Assembly: GCA_017938695.1 (NCBI GenBank) | Contig: JAGBBA010000004.1 | Location: 1 to 64,000, forward strand | DNA length: 64,000 nucleotides | Source: Clostridia bacterium | GTDB taxonomy: Bacteria; Bacillota; Clostridia; Christensenellales; Aristaeellaceae | Direction: 5' to 3' | In this document: piece by piece, positions 23,414 through 35,900 of the stretch | Numbering within the stretch: position 1 is the first letter of the stretch | Layout of the letters: each line of letters begins with the position of its first letter | Position numbers and translations under genes: made by a program | The notes under the pieces: model-generated | What the model was told of the DNA's origin: nothing | Database searches by the model: none | Seen by the model: only the letters and a program-made list of their open reading frames with translations

Positions 23414-24880
23414 ATGGATCGTAAGCTTTACCTGGAGCAGATCGAGAAGGTCATCTGCGAGGGCGTGTACAAGGCGGACTGGGATTCCCTGGCCCAGCGG
23501 CCCGTGCCTGCCTGGTACAGGGAAAAACGCCTGGGCATCTTCCTGCACTGGGGCCCCTTCTCCGTGCCTGCATATCACGACTGGTATGGCCGGTGCATGT
23601 ACATCGAGGGCAGCCCGGAGTATGAGCACCACCTGAAGCACTGGGGTGCCCACAAGGACTTTGGCTACAAGGATTTCATCCCCATGCTGACCATGGAGAA
23701 GTTCGATCCCCAGGCGTGGATCAAGGCCTTTACCGAGGCCGGGGCGGATTACATCGTCCCCGTGGCGGAGCACCACGACGGCTTTCAGATGTACAAGTCG
23801 GAGCTGTCCCATTGGAACGCCGCTGAAATGGGCCCCCACCGGGATGTGCTGGGCGACCTTTTGCGTGAAGCGGAGCGCGCCGGCATGACCGTGGGCGCAT
23901 CCACCCACCGGGTGGAGCACTGGTGGTTCATGCATCCCGGCAAGAAGTTCGACAGCGATATTCCCCAGGACGTGCCGAGGGATCACCTCTACTGGCCCTC
24001 CATGCCCGACCCGGAAAACCAGCACGACATCCATTCCCCCGACGGCCCGGACGAGGAATACATGACCGACTGGCTGCTGCGCTGCTGCGAGATCGTGGAC
24101 AGGTATCATCCCCGCATCGTGTATTTCGACTGGTGGATCCAGCACGAGAGCGTGAAGCCCTGGCTGAAGAAATTCGCTGCTTACTACTATAACCGCAGCG
24201 AGGCATGGGGCGGCGGCATCATCAACTACAAGCACGATGCCTTCCCCTTCGGCATCGCCGCTCCTGACGTGGAGCGCGGCCAGTTCTCCGAGGTGAAGCC
24301 CTTCCTGTGGCAGAGCGATACCTCGGTGATGCGCAACAGCTGGTGCCATTCCGCCAACCCCGTTTACAAGGAGCCCATTGAGATCATCTGGGATCTGGTG
24401 GACGTGGTGTGCAAAAATGGCCGCCTGCTGTTGAACTTCGGCCCCCTGCCTGACGGCACCCTGGGGGAGGAAGACCTGCACATCCTGCAGGAAATGGCCA
24501 AGTGGATGAAGGTCAACGGCGAGGCTATCCACGGCACGGGCATCTGGCGCACAGCCTTCGAAGGCCCCACCGCCGTGGAGGAAGGCCAGTTTGCCGATGG
24601 CAAGAGCCGCGAGTTTACCAGCGAGGACTTCCGCTTTACCTGCCGGGGCGGCAATATCTACGCCACGGCCATGCGCTGCCCGGAAAACGGCCTTTTGCAC
24701 ATCAAGAGCCTGCGCGAGGCTGACGCCAGCCACAAGCCCCTGTGGGCAGGCGTGATTCTCCGGGTGGAGGTGCTGGGCCTGGGCGAAGTAAAGTGGAGCC
24801 GCAACGAGGAAGCCCTGACGGTCGACCTGGGTGATTACCGCAGCGATATGCCTGTGGTTGTGAAGATTATTACCGACTAA
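23414..24880 (+). CDS. GH29 alpha-L-fucosidase
   Basis: 488 aa, no signal peptide, so intracellular. GH29 landmarks are WYREKRLGIFLHWGPFSVPAY, EAGADYIVPVAEHHDGFQMY, GMTVGASTHRVEHW and IVYFDWWIQHES, the last carrying the probable nucleophile Asp. NGRLLLNFGPLPDGTL is near the end of the catalytic domain. The C-terminal 90 residues form a beta-sandwich. Being cytoplasmic, it should act on imported oligosaccharides. It sits between a LacI regulator and a GH31 alpha-xylosidase. AAGGAGAATTGAT precedes the ATG. Confidence 0.93.
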   Translation: MDRKLYLEQIEKVICEGVYKADWDSLAQRPVPAWYREKRLGIFLHWGPFSVPAYHDWYGRCMYIEGSPEYEHHLKHWGAHKDFGYKDFIPMLTMEKFDPQAWIKAFTEAGADYIVPVAEHHDGFQMYKSELSHWNAAEMGPHRDVLGDLLREAERAGMTVGASTHRVEHWWFMHPGKKFDSDIPQDVPRDHLYWPSMPDPENQHDIHSPDGPDEEYMTDWLLRCCEIVDRYHPRIVYFDWWIQHESVKPWLKKFAAYYYNRSEAWGGGIINYKHDAFPFGIAAPDVERGQFSEVKPFLWQSDTSVMRNSWCHSANPVYKEPIEIIWDLVDVVCKNGRLLLNFGPLPDGTLGEEDLHILQEMAKWMKVNGEAIHGTGIWRTAFEGPTAVEEGQFADGKSREFTSEDFRFTCRGGNIYATAMRCPENGLLHIKSLREADASHKPLWAGVILRVEVLGLGEVKWSRNEEALTVDLGDYRSDMPVVVKIITD

Positions 24881-24900
24881 CGATATAAGGAGAGAAGATC

Positions 24901-27144
24901 ATGCGTTTCAACAATGGTTACTGGATGACCAAGCAGGAATTCGTGATGAGCTATGCGACCCAGTGCGTGCGCACCACCAAGACGGACAAGGCCCTGCAGG
25001 TGATCTCCGCCTGCCGCCCTGTGCGCCACCGCGGCGATGTGCTGGACGGCGGCACCCTGACGGTGACCTTCACCGCCCCCCGCAAGAACGTGATCCGCGT
25101 AAAGGTGACCCACTTTGCCGGTGCCAAGGTGAAGGAGCCCCGCTTTGAAACCTATGAGGAAGAAGTCCAGCCCGTGATCGAAGAGGGCGAGGGCTATGTG
25201 TCCTTCACCAGCGGCGAGCTGACTGCCCGCGTGCTGAAGGCCGAGGGTGCCTGGCAAGTGGATTACATGGCTGGCGACCGGGTGCTGACCTCCTCCGGCT
25301 TCCGCGGCATGGGCCGTGCCCTGAAGAAGGAAGAAGGCCCCTGCAGCCTGCTGCCCCACGGCAAGAGCTACATGGTGGAATCCCTCATGCTGGACGTGGG
25401 CGAGACCGTCTACGGCCTGGGCGAACGCTTCGGTGCCTATGTGAAGAACGGTCAAACCGTGGATATGTGGAACGCCGACGGCGGCACCGCCTCCGAGCTG
25501 GCGTACAAGAACATCCCCTTCTACATGACCAACCGCGGCTACGGCGTGCTGGTGGAGGATACCTCCGACGTGAGCTTTGAAGTGGCCAGCGAAAAGGTGG
25601 AGCGCGTGCAGTTCTCCCACGAGGGCGAAACCATGGTGTATGACATCATCTATGGCGAGACCCCCAAGGGCACCCTGGACCTGTACACCGCCCTGACTGG
25701 CCGTCCCGCGCTGCTGCCTGCCTGGAGCTTCGGCCTGTGGCTGTCCACCTCCTTCACCACCAACTATGACGAGGCCACCACCTCTTCCTTCATCGACGGC
25801 ATGGCGGAGCGCGACATCCCCCTGAGCGTGTTCCACTTCGACTGCTACTGGATGAAGGGCTTCAACTGGTGCGACTTCGAGTGGGACCCCGATACCTTCC
25901 CGGATCCGGTGGGCATGCTCAAGCGTTATCATGACCGCGGCCTGCGTCTGTGCTGCTGGATCAACCCCTACATCGGTCAGGCCAGCCCCCTGTTCCAGGA
26001 GGGCATGGACAACGGCTATCTGCTGAAGAAGACCAACGGCGACGTGTGGCAGACCGACATGTGGCAGGCCGGCATGGGCATCCTGGATGTGACCAACCCT
26101 GCCGCCCGCGACTGGTACTGCACCTACCTGCGCAAGCTGCTGGAAATGGGCATCGACTGCTTCAAGACCGACTTCGGCGAGCGTATCCCCGTGCGTGATA
26201 TCGCCTATTTCGATGGCTCCGACGCCCTGCACATGCACAACTACTACACCTTCCTGTACAACAAGATGGTGTTCGACCTGCTCAAGGAAGTCCGCGGCGA
26301 GGGCGAGGCCATCTTGTTTGCCCGCAGTGCCACCGCCGGCGGCCAGCAGTTCCCCGTGCACTGGGGCGGCGACAACTCCGCCAGCTATGTGTCCATGGCG
26401 GAGACCCTCCGCGCCGGTCTGAGCATGAGCCATTCCGGCTTCGGCTACTGGAGCCACGATATCTCCGGCTTCGAATCCACCGCTCCTGCCGATGTGTACA
26501 AGCGTTGGTGCCAGTTCGGCATCCTCAGCAGCCACAGCCGTCTGCACGGCTCCACCAGCTACCGCGTGCCGTGGCTGTTCGATGAGGAGAGCAACGACGT
26601 GGTGCGCAAGTTTGTGAAGCTCAAGTGCCGCCTGATGCCCTACCTGTACGGTGCGGCGGTGGAGGCTCACGAGCACGGCACCCCCATGATGCGCCCCATG
26701 ATGCTGGAATTCCCCGAAGACCCTGCCTGCGACATGCTGGACCGCCAGTACATGATGGGCGAAAGCCTGCTGGTGGCTCCCATCTTCCGCAAGGACGGCC
26801 AGGTGCAGTACTACCTGCCCGACGGCCTGTGGACCTGCCTGCTCTCCGATGACAAGGTGGAGGGCGGCCACTGGCAGACCGAGATCCACGACTTTATGTC
26901 CCTGCCGCTGATGGTGCGCCCCGGCACCGTGCTGCCCATGGGCAAGTGCGACAGCCGTCCCGACTACGACTACCTGGACGGCCTGGAGCTGCACATCTTC
27001 CAGCTGGAGGACGGCGAGAGCCGCGTGGTGACCATCCCCGACCTGAACGGCAAGGTGGCCGCCACCTTCACCGTGACCATGAAGGACGGCCAGGCCCAGG
27101 TGGAAACCGACAGCACCAAGCCTTACACCGTTGTTATGCACTAA
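24901..27144 (+). CDS. GH31 alpha-xylosidase (YicI-like)
   Basis: 747 aa, cytoplasmic. The nucleophile is D424 in FKTDFGERIP, the form typical of alpha-xylosidases (alpha-glucosidases read WxDMNE). The acid/base is D491 in HWGGDNSAS. The N-terminal beta-sandwich with GETVYGLGERFG and the C-terminal domain are complete, and the length matches YicI. It probably removes non-reducing alpha-xylose, for example from xyloglucan oligosaccharides, which may also carry fucose. It lies 20 nt after the fucosidase gene; AGGAGAGAAGATC precedes the ATG. Confidence 0.94.
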   Translation: MRFNNGYWMTKQEFVMSYATQCVRTTKTDKALQVISACRPVRHRGDVLDGGTLTVTFTAPRKNVIRVKVTHFAGAKVKEPRFETYEEEVQPVIEEGEGYVSFTSGELTARVLKAEGAWQVDYMAGDRVLTSSGFRGMGRALKKEEGPCSLLPHGKSYMVESLMLDVGETVYGLGERFGAYVKNGQTVDMWNADGGTASELAYKNIPFYMTNRGYGVLVEDTSDVSFEVASEKVERVQFSHEGETMVYDIIYGETPKGTLDLYTALTGRPALLPAWSFGLWLSTSFTTNYDEATTSSFIDGMAERDIPLSVFHFDCYWMKGFNWCDFEWDPDTFPDPVGMLKRYHDRGLRLCCWINPYIGQASPLFQEGMDNGYLLKKTNGDVWQTDMWQAGMGILDVTNPAARDWYCTYLRKLLEMGIDCFKTDFGERIPVRDIAYFDGSDALHMHNYYTFLYNKMVFDLLKEVRGEGEAILFARSATAGGQQFPVHWGGDNSASYVSMAETLRAGLSMSHSGFGYWSHDISGFESTAPADVYKRWCQFGILSSHSRLHGSTSYRVPWLFDEESNDVVRKFVKLKCRLMPYLYGAAVEAHEHGTPMMRPMMLEFPEDPACDMLDRQYMMGESLLVAPIFRKDGQVQYYLPDGLWTCLLSDDKVEGGHWQTEIHDFMSLPLMVRPGTVLPMGKCDSRPDYDYLDGLELHIFQLEDGESRVVTIPDLNGKVAATFTVTMKDGQAQVETDSTKPYTVVMH

Positions 27145-27160
27145 GCTCAAAGCATTTTTC

Positions 27161-27197
27161 ATCCCCGGAGAGAGAGAAAGCTCTCCGGGGATTTCCT
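27161..27197 (+). terminator. Terminator of glycoside hydrolase operon
   Basis: ATCCCCGGAGAG/CTCTCCGGGGAT, 12-bp stem with an 8-nt loop and a short T-rich tail. Confidence 0.82.
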
Positions 27198-27206
27198 GTG
27201 TTCCCC

Positions 27207-27235
27207 TTGACCAAATGTTCCCCTAAATTTATAAT
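27207..27235 (+). promoter_or_regulatory. mrfAB promoter
   Basis: TTGACC (27207-27212), a 17-nt spacer and TATAAT (27230-27235). Confidence 0.8.
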
Positions 27236-27264
27236 GGTATCCATACGGAAGGCAGGTGCAGAGC

Positions 27265-29531
<2,267 letters not shown>

Positions 29532-29535
<4 letters not shown>

Positions 29536-30668
29536 ACTTGCGGGACAAGCTCAAGGCCGTGGGCGGCGCGCCCAAGCCTGCGGCGGCCAGGCAGTTCACC
29601 GACTGCTGGCAGCGCACGGAAGAACGCGAGGCAGAGGACTTCCCCCACGCATTCGATGTGCAGCGGCAGACGGTGATGCTCATGCAGGGGGAGGACATGC
29701 CGGAGGATTTCGATATCCGCCGGGTGCTCTTTCTGGACACGGAGACCACGGGCTTCATGGGAGCAGGCACGGTGGCGTTCCTTATCGGCATCGGCTGGCT
29801 GGATGAAGACGGCTTCACCGTGCGGCAGTACCTGATGCGCGACTACCCCGAGGAAAAGTTCCAGCTGGAGCGGCTGAAGGAAGACCTGGGCCGCTTTGAT
29901 GTGATCTGCACCTTCAACGGGCGCAGCTTCGACGTACCGCTTTTGCGCGACCGCTTTCTGATGAACCGCATGCATGCAGACTGCCTGGACAAGCCTCACA
30001 TCGACCTGTTGCACATCGCCCGGCGCGTATGGAAGCTGCGGCTGAAAAAGTGCAACCTGGGCCACCTGGAGGAAGCGGTGCTGGGCATCGCCCGAGAGGG
30101 GGATATCCCCGGTGCAGAGGTGCCCCAGCGGTATTTCAGCTACCTGAAAACCGGTCAGTTCGACCTGCTGCGGGATGTGATCACCCACAACGCCCAGGAC
30201 ATTGCCAGCCTGTGCGTTCTGCTGGGCCGCATGGCCCACATGTACGAGCATCCGGAGGATAACCTGCCCAGCGAGGATGTTTATTCCATGGGTGTGGCGC
30301 TGGAGCGCATGAAACATCCGGAAGAGGCACGAAAATGTTATCGTCTGGCGTTGAATGGTTGTATGCGCACCCAGGGGCAGCTGAAGCTGGCGGTGAACTA
30401 CCGCCGCACCGGCGACAGGGCCCAGGCCAAGGAGATCTGGCAGGCCATGGTCATCAGGCACGAGGGCGGCGTGACGCCCTATATCGAGCTGGCCAAGCAC
30501 TACGAGCATGTGGAGAAGGACATTCCCTCCGCCCTGGAAATGACCCGCCGCGCCCTGATGCTGCTGGCGGAGCCAACTTTGTTTGATGATCAAGCTGTAC
30601 AAGAAACGCGAAATGCGGTACAATACCGTTATGACCGCCTGAAAAACAGGCTGGCCAAGAAGGAGTAG
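29532..30668 (+). CDS. mrfB: MrfB/YprB DEDDh exonuclease with TPR
   Basis: 378 aa. RNase-H-like exonuclease domain near 65-240 with the acidic motifs FLDTETTGF, CTFNGRSFDVPLL and THNAQDIASL, consistent with a DEDDh nuclease. The C-terminal third has TPR-like helices (MGVALERMKHPEEARKCYRLAL). Its ATGA overlaps the end of mrfA, as expected for the mrfAB repair operon. The later TPR gene is only 10 nt downstream. Confidence 0.88.
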
Positions 30669-30678
30669 TGATTACGTT

Positions 30679-31476
30679 ATGGGTTTTATCGCCACATGGA
30701 AGGCCCAGCAGGCCTATAAGCTCCACGGCAAGGGCGACATTGAGGGTGCGCGCAAGCTGTACGAGGAGGCCATTGCCAAGGGGCTGGATAACCCCCGCTT
30801 CATGCTGAGCTACGCTATTCTGCTCATCCGCAGCGGCGAATACCAGAAGGCCAAGGATCATCTGGTGAAGATCCAGAAGATGCCGGGCCTCACCGCTGAC
30901 CAGAAGGTGCAGCTGTTTATTGACTACGCTGCCTGCTGCTTCAAGCTGGGCGATCTGGACCGGGGCGTGGATCTGCTGGAGAAGCAGTACCGCCGCCAGG
31001 CCACCGGCACCCTCTACGAGACCCTGGGCTACCTCTATGTGGAGAAGTACGAGCCTGCCCGCAAGCCCGTGGCCGCTCCCGCTCCCGAAGTGGCGGAGGG
31101 TGAAGAGGCTCCCGTGGTGAAGACCCAGGCCGAGCTGGACGCCGAGTGGGAAGAGGGCAAGGAAAAGGCCCTGGCTTTCCTGAAGGAAGGCGTCGATTAC
31201 GACGAGGACGACGCCATCGTGCTGGATAATCTGGCCCAGTTCTATTATCGCGTGCTGGGCGATAAGGAAGAGGCGAAGAAGTGGTTCGACAAGGCCATTG
31301 AGATCAAGGAAGGCCAGATCGACACCCTGTGGTTCCTCAGCCGCTACGACCTGGACAACGGCGACACCGCCGCCGCCCTGGCCAAGCTGGAAAAGAGCCT
31401 GGAGGGCCGCTTCTCGGTGCTGAATTATCACACCAAGGACGAGGTCCAGGCGGAAATCGACCGGCTGAAGAAATAA
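30679..31476 (+). CDS. TPR-repeat protein
   Basis: 265 aa, no signal peptide. Tetratricopeptide-like helices occur near 10-70 (GKGDIEGARKLYEEAIAKG, RSGEYQKAKDHLVKI), 75-105 and 170-235 (LDNLAQFYYRVLGDKEEAKKWFDKA). An Ala/Pro/Glu linker lies near 128-150. It probably mediates protein contacts. It follows mrfB by 10 nt, so it may be cotranscribed, though no link to repair is visible. Confidence 0.8.
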   Translation: MGFIATWKAQQAYKLHGKGDIEGARKLYEEAIAKGLDNPRFMLSYAILLIRSGEYQKAKDHLVKIQKMPGLTADQKVQLFIDYAACCFKLGDLDRGVDLLEKQYRRQATGTLYETLGYLYVEKYEPARKPVAAPAPEVAEGEEAPVVKTQAELDAEWEEGKEKALAFLKEGVDYDEDDAIVLDNLAQFYYRVLGDKEEAKKWFDKAIEIKEGQIDTLWFLSRYDLDNGDTAAALAKLEKSLEGRFSVLNYHTKDEVQAEIDRLKK

Positions 31477-31490
31477 AATTTCATAAAAGC

Positions 31491-31520
31491 TGAAACCAAT
31501 TGACCCGTCATGCGTGTATA
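31491..31520 (+). promoter_or_regulatory. ECF-type promoter (SigW-like)
   Basis: TGAAAC (31491-31496), 16 nt and CGTGTATA (31513-31520). This matches the TGAAAC-N16-CGTA pattern used by SigW-like ECF factors and lies directly before an ECF sigma gene. Confidence 0.6.
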
Positions 31521-31551
31521 TTCATGAAAAGGCAATGAGGGAGGGCGCGGC

Positions 31552-32073
31552 ATGGACGACAATGCGCTGATGGCGCGCCTGGCAGCAGGGGACACCGAAG
31601 CCCTGGAGGAGCTGATCGCCCGTCACCGGGCAGCAGCGATGCACCAGGCCGAGGCCATGCTGGGCGACCACGCCCTGGCCGAAGACATGGTGCAGGAGGC
31701 TTTCGCCCGGGTGTACCTGCTGCGCCACCGCTACAAGCCCGAATTTGCCTTTACTACTTACCTGGCAGCCATGGTGCGGAACTTATGCATCGACCAAATG
31801 CGCCGGCAAAAGGTGCGGCAGAAGGCAGCCGAAGTGTTGCTGCCAGGCGAGGCAGACTCCGCCGAGGCCATGTTCCTGGCCCGGGAGAGCCGCATGCAGC
31901 TGTGGAATGAGCTGCGCAGCCTGGACGAAGGCGACCGGGCACTGCTCACCGGCTATGCACTGGAAGGGCTGAGCTATCAGGCCCTGGCCCGCAAGCTGCA
32001 CATGACATTGCCCCAGGTGAAAATGCGGCTGCACCGCATCCGCAAGCGACTGCGCAAGGAGCGTGACGAGTGA
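31552..32073 (+). CDS. ECF RNA polymerase sigma factor
   Basis: 173 aa. Region 2 (about 22-90) has ALAEDMVQEAFARVYLLRHRYKP and FTTYLAAMVRNLCIDQMRR. Region 4 (about 115-170) has LDEGDRALLTGYALEGLSYQALARKLHMTLPQVKMRLHRIRKRLRKE. GAGGGAGGGCG precedes the ATG. An ECF-like promoter upstream suggests autoregulation. It overlaps a small membrane protein gene, the position where an anti-sigma factor would be expected. Confidence 0.93.
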   Translation: MDDNALMARLAAGDTEALEELIARHRAAAMHQAEAMLGDHALAEDMVQEAFARVYLLRHRYKPEFAFTTYLAAMVRNLCIDQMRRQKVRQKAAEVLLPGEADSAEAMFLARESRMQLWNELRSLDEGDRALLTGYALEGLSYQALARKLHMTLPQVKMRLHRIRKRLRKERDE

Positions 32074-32252
32074 TGATGAAGGACTACACCCGCAGTGTGA
32101 TCCGCCGGGCCGACGAACTGCATCGCCTGGACATGGCGGCTGACGCACTGCCTGCCTGTGCCCCCTTTGATTTCCGGGCAGGGTGGGCGGCTGTCCTGGC
32201 CGCGCTGATGCTGATGATCCCCACCATCAGCGCGGCGCAGATACTGATTTGA
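32073..32252 (+). CDS. Small membrane protein coupled to ECF sigma gene
   Basis: 59 aa. The ATG overlaps the sigma-factor stop codon (TGATG), giving tight coupling. The N-terminal 34 residues are charged (DYTRSVIRRADELHRLDMAADAL in part), followed by one transmembrane helix (AGWAAVLAALMLMIPTISA). The topology is that of a minimal anti-sigma factor, but no zinc-binding or known anti-sigma domain is present. Function is inferred from position only. GTG and ATG codons directly adjacent are alternative starts. Confidence 0.6.
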   Translation: MMKDYTRSVIRRADELHRLDMAADALPACAPFDFRAGWAAVLAALMLMIPTISAAQILI

Positions 32253-32268
32253 ACGGAGGCAAACAGCA

Positions 32269-32877
32269 ATGAGTGAAGCAGAAACCATGACCCGGCAGGA
32301 AAACCAGCAGTGCGAGGAAGCACCCAAGAAGAAGGGGCTTTTCCGCAAGAAGGAAAAGGTTAAGAAAACGCCTGCCCAGGAGCTTCGTGAATGGGTGGTG
32401 ACCTTGCTGGCGGCGATCCTGATCGCCCTGGTGGTGCGCCAGTTCCTCTTTGAGCCCGTCCGGGTGGACGGTTCCTCCATGGATGCCACGCTGAAGGACA
32501 AGGAAATTATGTTCGTCACCAAGCCTGAGTACATCAGCGGCGATCCCCAGCGGTTCGACGTGGTGATCTGCCACTACCCCGACCGGGGCAACACCAATTT
32601 CGTCAAGCGCGTGGTGGGCCTCCCCGGCGACACGGTGGCGGTGATGGACGGCTACCTGTATGTGAACGGCGAAAAGTATGAGGAGCCCTATATCACCCAC
32701 CGGCCCAATTATACCCTGGCCCCCTACACCGTGCCTGAAGGCACCTATTTCGTCCTGGGCGACAACCGCGCCAACTCCAACGACAGCCACCTGATCGGCC
32801 CCATCACCCGCGATATGATCGTGGGCCATGTGCGCAGCGTGATCTTCCCCTTCGACGCGTGGAGAAATATTGAATAA
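32269..32877 (+). CDS. lepB: Signal peptidase I
   Basis: 202 aa, membrane-bound type I signal peptidase. It has a Lys-rich cytoplasmic N-terminus (about 20-35), one transmembrane helix (about 43-60), catalytic S70 in VDGSSMDATL, catalytic K113 in FVKRVVGLPGD and the box GDNRANSNDSH. It cleaves secretory signal peptides on the outer face. CGGAGGCAAACAGCA precedes the ATG. It lies 16 nt after the small ECF-linked gene, so it may respond to the ECF factor. Confidence 0.95.
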   Translation: MSEAETMTRQENQQCEEAPKKKGLFRKKEKVKKTPAQELREWVVTLLAAILIALVVRQFLFEPVRVDGSSMDATLKDKEIMFVTKPEYISGDPQRFDVVICHYPDRGNTNFVKRVVGLPGDTVAVMDGYLYVNGEKYEEPYITHRPNYTLAPYTVPEGTYFVLGDNRANSNDSHLIGPITRDMIVGHVRSVIFPFDAWRNIE

Positions 32878-32879
32878 TA

Positions 32880-32920
32880 AAAGAACGGCCGCTGACAAGT
32901 GCGTCGGCGGCCGTTCTTTT
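32880..32920. terminator. Bidirectional terminator lepB/mfd
   Basis: AAAGAACGGCCGC and GCGGCCGTTCTTT form a strong stem with T runs on both sides. It separates lepB from the convergent mfd. Confidence 0.92.
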
Positions 32921-32925
32921 TTTTA

Positions 32926-35900
32926 TTATTCAGCTGTCTGCGCTTCCTTCAATTCATCCAGCTTGGCGTTGAGCTTCTTCAGCACGGTCACGCCCTCGCG
33001 GAGCATGTCGCGCTCTTCCAGGCGCATGTCCTTGAGAAGCAACGCCGTGGGGTGCGTGGCGGAGAGGGACAGCCGCTTGTCCACACCCATGGCCTGCAGG
33101 AGAAGCATGGGGTCGGGGGCACAGCGGTCGCTGAGCTTCATCATCAACTGGCCCTTGCGGTAGAGCACCTGGCTCACGCCAATGCGGTTGGCCAGGGCGC
33201 GGAGCTGGGCAATGTCCAGCAGGGCGTCCACCACGGCAGGGGTCTCGCCGAAGCGGTCCAGCAGCTCGTCGGTGATATCCTCCCGGTCGTCCTCGGTGGC
33301 CAGGGCGGCGATGCGCTTGTACATTTCCATGCGCTGCCGCTCGTCCCGGACGTAATCGCTGGGCAGATAGGCGTCCACCTTCAGATCCACACGGGTTTCC
33401 AGCTCGCTGGGGTTCATGGAGCCGCCCTGGACCTCGTGTAGGGTCTCCTCGATCAGCTTGCAGTACATGTCGTAGCCCACGGTGGCCAGATGACCGTGCT
33501 GCTCGGGGCCGAGAATATTGCCTGCGCCGCGGATCTCCAGATCGCGCATGGCGATGCGGAAGCCTGCGCCGAACTCGGTGAACTCGCGGATGGCGGACAG
33601 CCGCTGCTCGGCGGTTTCGGAGAGCATCTTGTCCGGGCGGACGGTGAAGTAGGCGTAGGCCTGGCGGTTGCTGCGGCCCACGCGGCCCCGCAGCTGGTAC
33701 AGCTGGCTCAGGCCGAAGCGGTCGGCGTCGAACACGAACAGCGTGTTGGCGGTGGGTACGTCCAGGCCGCTTTCGATGATGGTGGTGCACAGCAGCACGT
33801 CATAGCTGCCGGCGTAGAAGTCCATCATCACGTCCTCCAGGCCGTGCTCCTTCATCTGGCCGTGGGCCACGCCGATGCGAGCCTCCGGCACCAGGGCGCG
33901 CAGACGGTTGTAGAACTGCTCGATGGAGTTGACCCGGTTGTAGAGGAAGTACACCTGGCCGCCGCGGCTTAGCTCACGCAGGATGGCGTCGCGCACCAGG
34001 GCGTCGGAGTACTCCACCACATGGGTTTGCACGGGCATGCGCTCCTCCGGCGGGGTTTCCAGCACGGACATATCGCGGATGCCCACCATGCTCATGTGCA
34101 GCGTGCGGGGGATGGGCGTGGCGGACAGGGTGAGCACGTCCACCTGGCTCTTCATATTTTTGATGATCTCCTTGTGCCCCACGCCGAAACGCTGCTCCTC
34201 GTCCACGATGAGCAGGCCCAGGTTCTTGAACTGCACATCCTTGGCCAGAAGGCGGTGGGTGCCCACCAGGATGTCGATGCTGCCTTCCTTCAGCCGGGCG
34301 AGCACGTCCTTGCTTTCCTTGGCGGTGCGGAAGCGGCTGAGCACATCGCAGCTTACCGGGAAACCGTTGAAACGCTTGATCACGGTGTTGTAGTGCTGCT
34401 GGGCCAGGATGGTGGTGGGGGCCAGGATGGCCACCTGCTTGCCGTCCATCACGGCCTTGAAGGCGGCGCGGAGGCTGACCTCCGTTTTGCCGTAGCCCAC
34501 ATCGCCGCAGAGCAGACGATCCATGTTCCGGCTGGATTCCATGTCCCGGGTGATCTCCCGGACGGACTGCTCCTGGTCGGGGGTGAGCTCGTAGGGGAAC
34601 TGATCCTCGAACTGCCGCTGCCAGGGGGTGTCCGGGCCGAAGGCGTAGCCCTGGTTCTGGCTGCGTTTGGCGTAGAGGGCCACCAGGTCGAAGGCCAGCT
34701 TTTTCAGGCCTTCCTTCACCTTGGACTTCTGCTTCTGCCAGTCGCCGCCGCCCAGCTTATTCAGCTTGGGGGGCTGGTTGGGGTTGCCGATGTACCGCTG
34801 CACGCGCTCCAGCTGCTCAATGGGCACGTAGAGCTTGTCGTTGCCCTGGTACTGAATCAGCAGGTAATCCCGGTAAGTGCCCTCGCTTTGCAGGTGGATG
34901 GTGCCCTGGTAGATGCCCACGCCGTGATCCTCATGCACCACGTAGTCGCCCACCTTCAGGTCGGTGAAGGCGGCGATGCGCTCGCCGGAGTTCTTGCGGG
35001 CCTTGGCTTTGCGGTAGCCTGCGCCATAGATGTCGGTGTCGGACACCACCACCAGCCTGGCTTCCGGCCAGATGAAGCCGTGACCCAGGGTGACGGGCAG
35101 CACCAGCACTTCGCCCAGGATCAGGTTGTGGGCATCCTCCACAAAGGTGGCGGGGCAGCCCAGCTCGGTGAGGGCCTGGGTAAGGCGTTTGCCGCGGGCC
35201 ACGCCGCCGGACAGCAGCGCAATGGCATAGCCCTGCTGCCGCCAGGCCTGGCAGTCGGCGGCCAGCAGCTTCACCTGGGACTGATACCCGGCTACGCCCT
35301 TGCAGCCCAGGTCGATGACCTTTTCGGTCTTCACGCCGCCCATACCCCGGAGGAATTCCGAGAAGGTGGCCAGGGGATATTTCGTCAGGTCGTGCAGAAG
35401 CGTTTCCCAGTCCAGAAGCAGCTTTTCCTGCTGCTTCACGGCCTCGCCGCGATCCATGGCGGCCTGCAGGTCTTCGCTGAAGCCGCGCAGGCGTTCCTCG
35501 GTGCGGTCGCGGAGCTGGTCGGGCTGGGCAAGCAGCACCACATCCGGCTGGAACCAGTCCAGCAGGGTGTGCACTTCATCGGTCAGCACGGGCAGCCAGG
35601 CGCGGATGCGGCGGAAAGGCAAACCCTGCTCCACCAGGTCGGCGTCGGACAGCAGCTGGGCGGTACGGCGTTCGATCTCCGCGTTCCGGGCGGCAGAGGC
35701 AGCCTTCTCCCGGGCCTTGGGGGCGATTTTCTCATCAAAGAAGGAGGGCAGCTCGTCGTCGTCCTCCGGCAGGGGCGGCAGGTCGGCAAAGAGCAGGGAC
35801 TCGGCGGCCTTGTCCGGGTCGGCCCCCTGGACGGCGTCGCGCATGCGCCGGGCGGCGGCAGCCCAGGTGTTTTCGGGCAGCAGCACCTCGGTGGCAGGGG

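Noticed and set aside
24877..27162. 761-codon minus-strand ORF opposite the GH31 gene
   Set aside because: Antisense shadow of a gene with clear catalytic motifs; same His/Gly/Ala/Val-rich composition as other shadows.
31500..31522. Sigma-A promoter TTGACC/TATATT before the first ECF gene
   Set aside because: The spacing is 11 nt, so an ECF-type reading (TGAAAC-N16-CGTG) fits better.
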